Shown: positions 57,192-64,000 of the stretch, piece after piece
How positions within the stretch are numbered: the first letter of the stretch is position 1
Layout of the letters: each line of letters starts with the position of its first letter
Source of the DNA: Desulforapulum autotrophicum
Lineage (GTDB): Bacteria; Desulfobacterota; Desulfobacteria; Desulfobacterales; Desulfolunaceae
NCBI GenBank assembly: GCA_020723285.1
Contig: DYJE01000025.1
Span: forward strand, 1-64,000
Direction of reading: 5' to 3'
Length of the DNA: 64,000 bases
The notes under the pieces: model-generated
Seen by the model: the letters and a program-made list of their open reading frames with translations, nothing else
What the model was told of the DNA's origin: nothing
The model's database searches: none
Translations under genes and position numbers: made by a program

Positions 57192-57207
57192 GAATGAACG
57201 TTCATTC
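57192..57207. promoter_or_regulatory. TetR-type operator ahead of tetR
   Basis: GAATGAACGTTCATTC is a perfect 16-base palindrome located 25 bases upstream of the tetR start. It supports autoregulation, with a matching second site at 56568. Confidence 0.78.
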
Positions 57208-57337
57208 TATTTAAAGAAAATCCGAAAGGCTGTCAACGAAAAAAATGGCGAAACTCCTCGGCCAGGGTGACGACAGAGCTTGCCTGACAGCACCGAGCGC
57301 CGCAAATCCATGGCCTTTGGGGAACCGGGATAAATGA
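57208..57337. other. Divergent spacer between tetR and the Cache gene
   Basis: Spacer between the tetR operator and the promoter at 57338. No gene or other site is supported in it. Confidence 0.4.
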
Positions 57338-57366
57338 TTGACAGCCCCCCGTGATGGGTGTAAATT
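57338..57366 (+). promoter_or_regulatory. Sigma-70 promoter of the Cache-MCP cluster
   Basis: TTGACA (57338-57343) and TAAATT (57361-57366) with a 17-base spacer, about 114 bases upstream of the Cache gene at 57480. Confidence 0.62.
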
Positions 57367-57479
57367 TAAAACCTATTCTTAATTAGACAATTGCTGTCAA
57401 CACCATCTTTCTAAATAGTCTCACGCCGTTTCAAGCAACGCATTGCATCACGTCAAGACCATTCAAAAAGGAGGCTTTC

Positions 57480-57962
57480 ATGATCACATCCAAAAAAACC
57501 CTGTTATCCCTGTTTCTCATTCTGACCTGCCTTGTTTCTGTTTCATCGGCGGTTGCCGGTGGATCGGCGGCGGAAGCGGAAGCCCTCGTCAAAAAAGCCC
57601 TGGCCTATGTCAAGGCCAACGGGGTGGACAAATCCGTCACCCTGTTCAACGCCAAGGAAAGTGAATACGTCAAAGGCGATCTTTACGTGTTCATGTTCCG
57701 GGTGAGCAGCAAAGCCGGAGCCCGTGTGGTGACCCTGGCCCACCCGGCGAATCCGGGGCTTGTGGGCAAGGATCTCTATGATCTCAAAGACCCGGACGGA
57801 AGGCAGTTCATGGCTGAAATGGCAAAAAAAGCCATGGAGGAAAAGGGGGGCTGGGTGAATTACAAATGGAGCCATCCCCAGACCAAGAAAATCGGCGAAA
57901 AAAGCTCCTATGTTCTGCCGGCCGGTCCGGATATTTTCGTGGGATGCGGCATATACAAATAG
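57480..57962 (+). CDS. Secreted single-Cache-domain protein
   Basis: A 160-residue periplasmic protein with signal peptide (about 1-26, ending AVA) and AAGGAGG 6 bases before the ATG. The rest is one Cache_2-type sensor domain, with the typical NAKESEYVKGDLYVFMF, AHPANPGLVGKDLYDLKDPDG, GWVNYKWSHPQTKKIGEKSSYV and FVGCGIYK segments. Cache domains normally form the extracellular part of receptors; here the domain is free. It lies 18 bases before a chemoreceptor gene, which suggests it presents a ligand to that receptor or to the kinase that follows. Confidence 0.85.
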   Translation: MITSKKTLLSLFLILTCLVSVSSAVAGGSAAEAEALVKKALAYVKANGVDKSVTLFNAKESEYVKGDLYVFMFRVSSKAGARVVTLAHPANPGLVGKDLYDLKDPDGRQFMAEMAKKAMEEKGGWVNYKWSHPQTKKIGEKSSYVLPAGPDIFVGCGIYK

Positions 57963-57980
57963 ACAAGCAAGGATTTTCCC

Positions 57981-59396
57981 ATGCATGCGAAAAAAAACAT
58001 GAGCCTGAAAAAGAAAATTGCACTTCTGCCCCTTTCGGCCATGGTGGTTCTTGCCTGCCTTGTGGGCAGCTCGCACCTCGGTTTTTCAAGGATCCTGCAT
58101 CGCGTGGACGACGTGGTGACGTCGTTCAGGATGCGCCAGGAAATCGCCGTGCTCATGGAAAAGCTCTCCAACGTGAACGGAGAGACCCATCAGCTCATTG
58201 TCTGGACAAGTGCCGGCTATCCCGAGGAAAAAAAGAAAAAAATGGAACTTTCCATCCGGGGTACTCTGAAAGAGATGGAGAAAATACTGGTTTCCAACGG
58301 GCGCTACGAAGGGCTGCTCCCTCCGTTTAAAAAATATTCCGAATGGATTCTGAAAACCATCGACATGGCTGTGATCGACGCTTCGGCGGCGTCCATGTTT
58401 GCGGGGTCCGTGGACGAGGCGTTTCATTTGATCCATTCGGAAATGCGGAGCCGTGATGAACAGGCCGAGGGCAGGATCAAGGCGGATTATCAAGCGGTTT
58501 TGATGAATCATACCCTGATCGTCAGAAGTTCACAGATCATCGGCCTGGGCGGGATGATTCTTTTTGTCGGCTTGTCGTTCATGGTGATCCGTGGCATTGT
58601 CGGAACCATCGGCGGTGTGGCCCAGGGGCTTGGGGAGGGCGCAAAAAAAGTGAGCCGGGCCTCCAGCGAGGTGTCGTCCCGGAGCCAGCAGCTTGCGGAA
58701 GTGGCGTCACAGCAGGCCTCCGCCATCGATGAAACCACGGGTTCCCTGGAACAGACCCTGGCCATGATCGAAAAAAACGGGATGAGCACTGTCAAGGCCG
58801 ACGCCCTCATGAAGGAGACAGGATCGGTGCTGCGCAAAGCCGTTGAGTCCCTGGAATCCCTCACCGCGTCCATGGACGACATGAGCGGTGCCAGCCGCGA
58901 AACCCAGAAAATCGTCAAGACCATCGATGAAATCGCCTTTCAGACCAACCTTCTGGCTCTGAACGCCGCTGTGGAAGCGGCACGGGCCGGAGAACAAGGC
59001 GCGGGCTTCGCCGTGGTGGCCGGAGAAGTGCGGAAACTCTCCATGCGTGCCGCCGAAGCAGCCCGTAACACCGCAACCCTTATCGAAAGTACCGTCCGGA
59101 AAATCAAGGACAGTTCGGACATGGTCGAGCTCACCGGCGTTTCTTTCGCCGACGTTTCATGCCGGGTGGAAACAGCCGTTGAACTTCTGGACGAAATCGC
59201 AAGGAGCACCAGAGCCCAGGACGAAGGTATCGCCGTAATCAAGTCAGCCCTGTCGGAACTGGACAAGGCCACCCAGCAGAACGCCGCCCACGCCGAACAG
59301 ACCGCCAGCGCTGCGGAAGACCTGAACCTTCAGGCTGAAACCATGGACGTGTATGCGGCGGAACTGCGGAACTTTGTGGGCAACGCGACGGTATAG
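57981..59396 (+). CDS. Methyl-accepting chemotaxis protein
   Basis: A 471-residue receptor. Membrane helix 1 is about 11-33 and helix 2 about 184-207, and the roughly 150-residue periplasmic part is helical, as in four-helix-bundle sensors. The cytoplasmic part has the conserved tip DEIAFQTNLLALNAAVEAARAGEQGAGFAVVAGEVRKL that contacts CheA and CheW. I see no C-terminal CheR-tethering pentapeptide. The adjacent Cache protein may supply its ligand. No che genes are in the window, so its signalling partners are elsewhere. Confidence 0.92.
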   Translation: MHAKKNMSLKKKIALLPLSAMVVLACLVGSSHLGFSRILHRVDDVVTSFRMRQEIAVLMEKLSNVNGETHQLIVWTSAGYPEEKKKKMELSIRGTLKEMEKILVSNGRYEGLLPPFKKYSEWILKTIDMAVIDASAASMFAGSVDEAFHLIHSEMRSRDEQAEGRIKADYQAVLMNHTLIVRSSQIIGLGGMILFVGLSFMVIRGIVGTIGGVAQGLGEGAKKVSRASSEVSSRSQQLAEVASQQASAIDETTGSLEQTLAMIEKNGMSTVKADALMKETGSVLRKAVESLESLTASMDDMSGASRETQKIVKTIDEIAFQTNLLALNAAVEAARAGEQGAGFAVVAGEVRKLSMRAAEAARNTATLIESTVRKIKDSSDMVELTGVSFADVSCRVETAVELLDEIARSTRAQDEGIAVIKSALSELDKATQQNAAHAEQTASAAEDLNLQAETMDVYAAELRNFVGNATV

Positions 59397-59445
59397 GGGG
59401 TGTATCGAATGCATAAACGGCCGGTGCCTGCGGGGATGACGCCTG

Positions 59446-61905
59446 ATGAATAAAAAAATATCCGATTTAATCGACTTTGAGCGTGTGAATGTCCTGCTCG
59501 AAGGGTTCAATCAGTCCACGGACTTTGTCACGGCCATTCTGGACCTTCAAGGCAATGTCCTGTCCAAGTCGGGCTGGCGGCGGATCTGCACGGATTTTCA
59601 TCGCATCCATCCTGAAACCGCACGGAAATGCAGGATCAGCGATACAGAACTGGCCAATAAAATGGCAAGGGGCGAGATATACAACGCCTATCGGTGTTTA
59701 AACGGACTGGTGGATGTTGCGGTTCCCATTGTCATCAACGGCGAGCACATCGCCAACCTGTTTTCCGGCCAGTTCTTTTTCGAAGAACCCGATCGGAATT
59801 TTTTTATCCATCAGGCCGAAGCCTGCGGGTTCAACGTGCAGGAATACCTGGAGGCCCTCGAAAAAGTCCCTGTTGTTTCAAAGGAAAAGGTTGAAAAGGT
59901 CATGTTTTTTCTGCAAAACATGACCCTGCTCATCAGCGAGACATCCTTTCAGAAAATAGAACAGACGGAGCTGAACAAGGCTCTCTGGGAGAGCGAGGAA
60001 AAATACCGCGTCCTTTTCAATACATTTCCCATCGGCATCACCCTGTCGGATGCCACAGGAAACATTGTAACGAGTAACGCCAGGGCCGCCGAGCTGCTGG
60101 GACTCTCCAAAGACGAACACGAAAAACGCAGAATTGACGGTGAAGAGTGGCGGATCATCCGCACAGACGGGACCCCCATGCCGTCCGGAGAATATGCCAG
60201 CACCCGGGCTCTGAAGGAAAACCGTCTGGTTGAGAACATTGAAATGGGGGTTGAAAAACCTGATGGATCGGTCTCCTGGATCAATGTGACGGCCGCACCC
60301 CTTCAGTTCGGGAATTCCGGCGTGGTCATCACGTATAACGACATCACGGCCCATCGAAAGGCTGAGAGGGACTACCAGACGCTGTTCCGGGAGATGATGG
60401 ACGGCTTCGCCCTTCACGAGATCCTGTGTAACGAGGAGGGAGAACCGGTGGACTATCGTTTTCTCGCGTTTAATCCCGCGTTTGAGCGCATGACCGGGCT
60501 TAAAGCCGGGGAGGCGATCGGTAAAACCGTGCTTGAAGTCATGCCCGGCATCGAGAGACACTGGATCGAAACATACGGCAACGTGGCCCGCACCGGAGAG
60601 CCGGCTTTTTTTGAAAACTACACGGTTGAACTGAACAAACACTTCGAGGTCAAAGCGTTCAGGCCCGCTCCCAATCAGTTCGCATGCATCATCGCAGACA
60701 TCACCGAGCGAAAACTATCGGAGTGGGAAAAGGAAAAACTCCAGACACAGCTTGTCCAGGCCCAAAAAATGGAGTCGGTGGGCCGATTGGCCGGAGGTGT
60801 GGCCCACGACTTCAATAACATGCTGAGCGTTATCCTCGGTCATACCGAAATGGCCCTTGACGTTGTGGAACCGGGCCAGCTCCTATACGAGGATCTTATG
60901 GAAATCCGCAAAGCCGCCGAACGTTCCGCCTCCCTGACACGGCAACTGCTGACCTTTGCCCGCAAGCAGACCGTGGAGCCCAAAGTCATCGATCTGAATG
61001 AAACCGTTGAAGGCATGCTCAAAATGCTTCGCAGACTCATCGGAGAAGACATCGATCTTTTCTGGAAACCCGGAAGAAACCTTCGGCCGATCAAGGTGGA
61101 TCCCAATCAGATCGACCAGCTTCTGGCCAATCTGTGCGTCAACGCCAGGGATGCCATCACCGGTGTGGGTAAAATCACCATCAGGACCGAAGTGGCCTCC
61201 TTTGATGCGGCCTATTGCTCTGAACACCCAGGATTCGAAGCCGGTTCATATGTGAAGCTATCGGTTGGAGACACCGGTTGCGGCATGGACTCTGAGACCA
61301 TCGATCACCTGTTTGAGCCGTTCTTCACAACCAAGGAAATGGGCAAAGGCACCGGACTCGGTCTGGCGTCGGTTTACGGAATGGTCAAGCAGAACAAAGG
61401 CTTCATCCATGTAAACAGCGAACCGGGCCAGGGGACGACATTCAACGTCTTTCTTCCCAGTCTGGCCGTAAAAACCTTTGGATCGGGAGAGACAACTCTC
61501 GCACCCATGACTGAACATGGCCACGAGACGGTCATGGTGGTTGAAGACGAACCGGCGATTCTGAAAATGACATCACTGATGCTTGAAAAGCTGGGCTACC
61601 AAGTATTGCCAGTCGGAAAACCCGAAGAGGCGATTCGTCTGGCTCAGACTCATACCGGACGCATCGACCTCCTGATGACGGATGTGATCATGCCCCAAAT
61701 GAACGGGAGAGCCCTGGCCAACACCCTGATAGCATTACATCCCGATCTGAAGCTTCTTTTCATGTCCGGCTACACAGCCAACGTCATCGCACATCACAGC
61801 GTTCTTGACGAAGGGGTTCATTTCATTCAAAAACCTTTTTCACGCAAAGAACTGGCCGCCAAAGTTCGGCAGATCCTTGGACCTCAAGACGATCCTTGTC
61901 TATGA
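59446..61905 (+). CDS. PocR-PAS-PAS hybrid histidine kinase
   Basis: An 819-residue soluble protein. Residues about 1-170 form a PocR-type ligand-binding domain: [37 protein letters not shown] and [20 protein letters not shown]. Two PAS domains follow (about 185-305 and 310-425), then HisKA with [17 protein letters not shown], HATPase with DTGCGM and [13 protein letters not shown], and a receiver with phospho-acceptor Asp in [13 protein letters not shown] and the QKPFS lysine. PocR domains often bind small organic ligands or metals. It starts 49 bases after the chemoreceptor stop. Confidence 0.92.
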   Translation: MNKKISDLIDFERVNVLLEGFNQSTDFVTAILDLQGNVLSKSGWRRICTDFHRIHPETARKCRISDTELANKMARGEIYNAYRCLNGLVDVAVPIVINGEHIANLFSGQFFFEEPDRNFFIHQAEACGFNVQEYLEALEKVPVVSKEKVEKVMFFLQNMTLLISETSFQKIEQTELNKALWESEEKYRVLFNTFPIGITLSDATGNIVTSNARAAELLGLSKDEHEKRRIDGEEWRIIRTDGTPMPSGEYASTRALKENRLVENIEMGVEKPDGSVSWINVTAAPLQFGNSGVVITYNDITAHRKAERDYQTLFREMMDGFALHEILCNEEGEPVDYRFLAFNPAFERMTGLKAGEAIGKTVLEVMPGIERHWIETYGNVARTGEPAFFENYTVELNKHFEVKAFRPAPNQFACIIADITERKLSEWEKEKLQTQLVQAQKMESVGRLAGGVAHDFNNMLSVILGHTEMALDVVEPGQLLYEDLMEIRKAAERSASLTRQLLTFARKQTVEPKVIDLNETVEGMLKMLRRLIGEDIDLFWKPGRNLRPIKVDPNQIDQLLANLCVNARDAITGVGKITIRTEVASFDAAYCSEHPGFEAGSYVKLSVGDTGCGMDSETIDHLFEPFFTTKEMGKGTGLGLASVYGMVKQNKGFIHVNSEPGQGTTFNVFLPSLAVKTFGSGETTLAPMTEHGHETVMVVEDEPAILKMTSLMLEKLGYQVLPVGKPEEAIRLAQTHTGRIDLLMTDVIMPQMNGRALANTLIALHPDLKLLFMSGYTANVIAHHSVLDEGVHFIQKPFSRKELAAKVRQILGPQDDPCL

Positions 61906-62041
61906 TGCGGGGCATTTTTAAGACGATATGAGTTTATCGTATTCGGCGTGGGTTCACATATACAGTGCCTGGAATTTGTTCCATGGTCGCCGGTTTTCGT
62001 GTTATCATGGCATCCATTGAATCCATGAACCGGAGATTGCC

Positions 62042-63064
62042 GTGTATATCGCCAGAAGAACCGTAAAGGGCCAGTCGTTTTTTACAATCCGCAAATCACT
62101 TCAGGAAAACGGGGTGTACGTCAGCCGTGAACTCATGGATCTGGGCAACGATCCCCGCATGTTCATCCGCTATCCCATGGGGAGGAGCTTCTATGTGGAC
62201 AGTGTGGTGGAAGACACGCTGAGGGCTCTGGGTGAAACCGTGGACTACGACAACCTTGAGCGGATATTCTGGCCGTTTGTGCGGGAGGAGGTCCGGCGGA
62301 AATACCAGGGGCCTTTTTCACGAAAAGCCGCTCATGAAAAAAACCCGGATGTTTCCGGCGTTCATCTGTTCGATAAACGGCGGCTGTCCTACCTTCGAAC
62401 CGGCAGCATGAACCAGCGGCATATCGGCCGTGTGCCGGACAGCATGTTCACACCGCTCACTGAAAAATCACGGGACGAGCTGGAGCAGCGGTTCATGGCC
62501 GATGAAAGCCATCTGAACTCACGGGAAATCAAAGGCTATGTTTTCGTGATTTTCGATCTTCACCGCCATTTCAACGCCCTGTTTGCCAGGGAAATGCCCC
62601 AGGCCCTGGACCAGGACAAGGTGGCCGATCATCTGGTGGACGATCTCTGCGCCCTGAACCGGGACAGCGTGTTCTGGGCGGGTATGGGTATGGAGCGGAC
62701 ACTTCACCCTTATCTCATCAGGTACCTGATCATGTTTTTCGACACGGAGTACCAGAGGCCGAGATTTCTCGAAGACATGGAATTCGCGAGGATGAACAGC
62801 CGAAGATACCACCGTCAGACTGGATGGCGGAGTGAACGGCCTGCAGAGGGACTCTATGCCGAGGCCGCCGAAGTGTTCGGCGTGGACCAGGCCGAGCTGA
62901 AAACCATGGACCGGCGCCAGCTCCAGAAACTCTACAGGAAAAAAGCCAGGGAGCACCATCCTGACCATGGCGGCTCCCACGAATCATTTATCCGGCTGGC
63001 CCGGCTGTACGAGGAGCTGCTGTCCATGGCTGCGTCAAAAAAAGCGGGGGCGCGGTCACGATAA
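62042..63064 (+). CDS. J-domain protein with an unrecognised N-terminal region
   Basis: A 340-residue cytosolic protein starting at GTG 62042. Only the C-terminal part is recognised: AAEVFGVDQAELKTMDRRQLQKLYRKKAREHHPDHGGSHESFI carries a J domain, with the HPD motif that stimulates DnaK followed by His where Lys is usual. The first 265 residues, starting MYIARRTVKGQSFFTIRKSL and containing REIKGYVFVIFDLHRHFNALFAREM, match no family I know and could be a client- or partner-binding module. It overlaps the convergent membrane-protein gene by 9 bases. Confidence 0.82.
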   Translation: MYIARRTVKGQSFFTIRKSLQENGVYVSRELMDLGNDPRMFIRYPMGRSFYVDSVVEDTLRALGETVDYDNLERIFWPFVREEVRRKYQGPFSRKAAHEKNPDVSGVHLFDKRRLSYLRTGSMNQRHIGRVPDSMFTPLTEKSRDELEQRFMADESHLNSREIKGYVFVIFDLHRHFNALFAREMPQALDQDKVADHLVDDLCALNRDSVFWAGMGMERTLHPYLIRYLIMFFDTEYQRPRFLEDMEFARMNSRRYHRQTGWRSERPAEGLYAEAAEVFGVDQAELKTMDRRQLQKLYRKKAREHHPDHGGSHESFIRLARLYEELLSMAASKKAGARSR

Positions 63065-63478
63065 AAACTGGGTTTTCACAAAACCCCAGACCAGAGCCGT
63101 CACGCACCCTATTTCACCGATGATCAGTAGGGCCATACCCCAGGTGGTTGCAAACGTCCGCTCGCTGAACTGACTCTGGGCCCGTTTCCGGATCCCCAGC
63201 ATGAAATACCTGAAAACGGTGACGGTGAAGAAAAACAGGGGGACTCCGGCGATGATCCACTGGGTTCTGACTGAATAAGGGCTGTAACGGAGCAGTTCCG
63301 CCATGACCAGGGCGCCGGCGCTGTAAAGGAACGCGCTTCTGTGGAGCATGTCGATGTACATCGGCGCTTTGTTCTGGGCGTTGTTCATGATGAACAGGTA
63401 TTTCAGAACGCCTCCGGCCATGCCGGCGAGAAGAAAAAGACCCGATGCGGCAAGGGTCGTCTGGATCACAGGGTTCAT
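63056..63478 (-). CDS. Small four-helix membrane protein, unknown function
   Basis: A 140-residue integral membrane protein with helices at about 8-30, 46-62, 73-95 and 110-135. The loops are short and slightly basic (GIRKRAQSQFSERTF). I recognise no family; length and layout recall small uncharacterised inner-membrane proteins. The ATG at 63478 is the first start. It is convergent with the J-domain gene, overlapping its 3' end by 9 bases. Confidence 0.65.
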   Translation of the reverse strand: MNPVIQTTLAASGLFLLAGMAGGVLKYLFIMNNAQNKAPMYIDMLHRSAFLYSAGALVMAELLRYSPYSVRTQWIIAGVPLFFFTVTVFRYFMLGIRKRAQSQFSERTFATTWGMALLIIGEIGCVTALVWGFVKTQFLS

Positions 63479-63576
63479 ATCGGCCTCGTGACAACAATAA
63501 GGGTGAGTGAGAGGGTATCGGCCATAGTCTTACATGACATTCCTTCTCACATCAACGGCTTTTATGATGAGCCGGT

Positions 63577-64000
63577 TTACACGGCTTTTTCGTACAACTT
63601 GCCCTGGAACGTCCTCCGGGTCTCAAGAATGGTGTTGATGAGGTTGGTGGTGTCGGTTTTCTTCAGGGGCCAAAGGGGGGCCACCAGTTCGTCGGGATGG
63701 GGATCGCCGGTGATGCGGTGAATGACCATGGCCGGGGACAGGCGCTCCAGATAGTCGCAGACCAGTTCGGCGTATTCCCCAAGCTCCAGGCAGCGGAACT
63801 CTCCGTTGGCATAAAGGGTTTCAAGGGCGGTTCCCCTGATCACGTACAGAAGATGGATCTTGACGCCGTCCACACCCAGGTCCGAAAGCACATCGGCGCT
63901 TTCAAGCATCATGTCCCTGGTTTCGCCGGGAAGGCCCAGAATGATGTGGGCGCAGACCTTTAAGCCCCGGTCCTGTGCGGGTTTCACGGCGTTTTTGAAA
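63577..64000 (-). CDS. Radical SAM protein, TIGR01212/YhcC-like (3' part; 5' end beyond window)
   Basis: The reading frame runs off the right edge, so only the last 141 or so codons are present. Visible segments are AQDRGLKVCAHIILGLPGETRDMM, VDGVKIHLLYVIRGTALETLY and PAMVIHRITGDPHPDELVAPLWPLKKTDTTNLINTILETR, which match the C-terminal half of the YhcC/TIGR01212 family. The Fe-S cluster Cys motif should lie outside the window. Function of the family is not established. Confidence 0.85.
   Translation of the reverse strand, partial: FKNAVKPAQDRGLKVCAHIILGLPGETRDMMLESADVLSDLGVDGVKIHLLYVIRGTALETLYANGEFRCLELGEYAELVCDYLERLSPAMVIHRITGDPHPDELVAPLWPLKKTDTTNLINTILETRRTFQGKLYEKAV

Overview
The window looks like chromosome of a Gram-negative, probably anaerobic, motile member of the Desulfobacterota (Desulfobacterales-like). 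The grounds are an oxygen-sensitive class III ribonucleotide reductase, PEP-CTERM surface proteins, a TRAP transporter with a TatT lipoprotein, five sensor kinases of which four are hybrids, Sfp-type phosphopantetheinyl transferase, an outer-membrane RND efflux system and a fairly GC-rich base composition. This placement is inferred from gene content only. I see no tRNA, rRNA or CRISPR array.

Layout, left to right. 0-3.5 kb: aminotransferase and tgt on the minus strand, then a PEP-CTERM gene behind a sigma-54 promoter. 3.8-9.1 kb: a lipoprotein solute-binding protein translationally coupled to a hybrid kinase and a response regulator, then a DegS-like protease. 9.2-9.7 kb: a decayed nucleotidyltransferase locus. 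9.8-16.9 kb: a membrane Ser/Thr kinase with an added pseudokinase domain, a B12-type radical SAM enzyme, a hybrid kinase, a thioesterase and a GyrI-like protein. 17-21.5 kb (minus): methyltransferase and dctM-dctQ-dctP-tatT. 21.7-23.8 kb (minus): asd, a TPR protein and a STAS-like protein. 24-26.2 kb: membrane and helical proteins of unknown role. 26.4-30.3 kb: nrdD and nrdG with NrdR-like boxes, separated by an AbrB/PIN toxin-antitoxin pair. 30.4-37.3 kb: hybrid kinase, phosphopantetheinyl transferase, uppP and an NtrC-type two-component pair.

37.3-41.8 kb is an AT-rich accessory island that I read as an integron cassette cluster without an integrase: four attC-like sites (37886, 39056, 39606/41008, 41645) flank three cassettes, which carry two secreted proteins and a Phd/RelE toxin-antitoxin pair. 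The third attC is split by a minus-strand group IIC intron whose reverse transcriptase has an internal deletion.

41.8-48.2 kb (minus) is a sbcD-sbcC-recD2 DNA-repair operon. 48.4-50.5 kb (minus) holds a second PEP-CTERM gene with a sigma-54-like promoter and an AlbA/Schlafen-type protein. 50.6-57.2 kb (minus) is a complete tripartite RND efflux operon with its TetR regulator and two matching palindromic operators. 57.5-61.9 kb holds a secreted Cache protein, a chemoreceptor and a PocR-PAS hybrid kinase, followed by a J-domain protein, a small membrane protein and the 3' part of a radical SAM gene cut by the window edge.

The main themes are dense signal transduction with unusual input modules, envelope and export functions, and small mobile modules (integron cassettes, group II intron, toxin-antitoxin pairs) placed between housekeeping genes.
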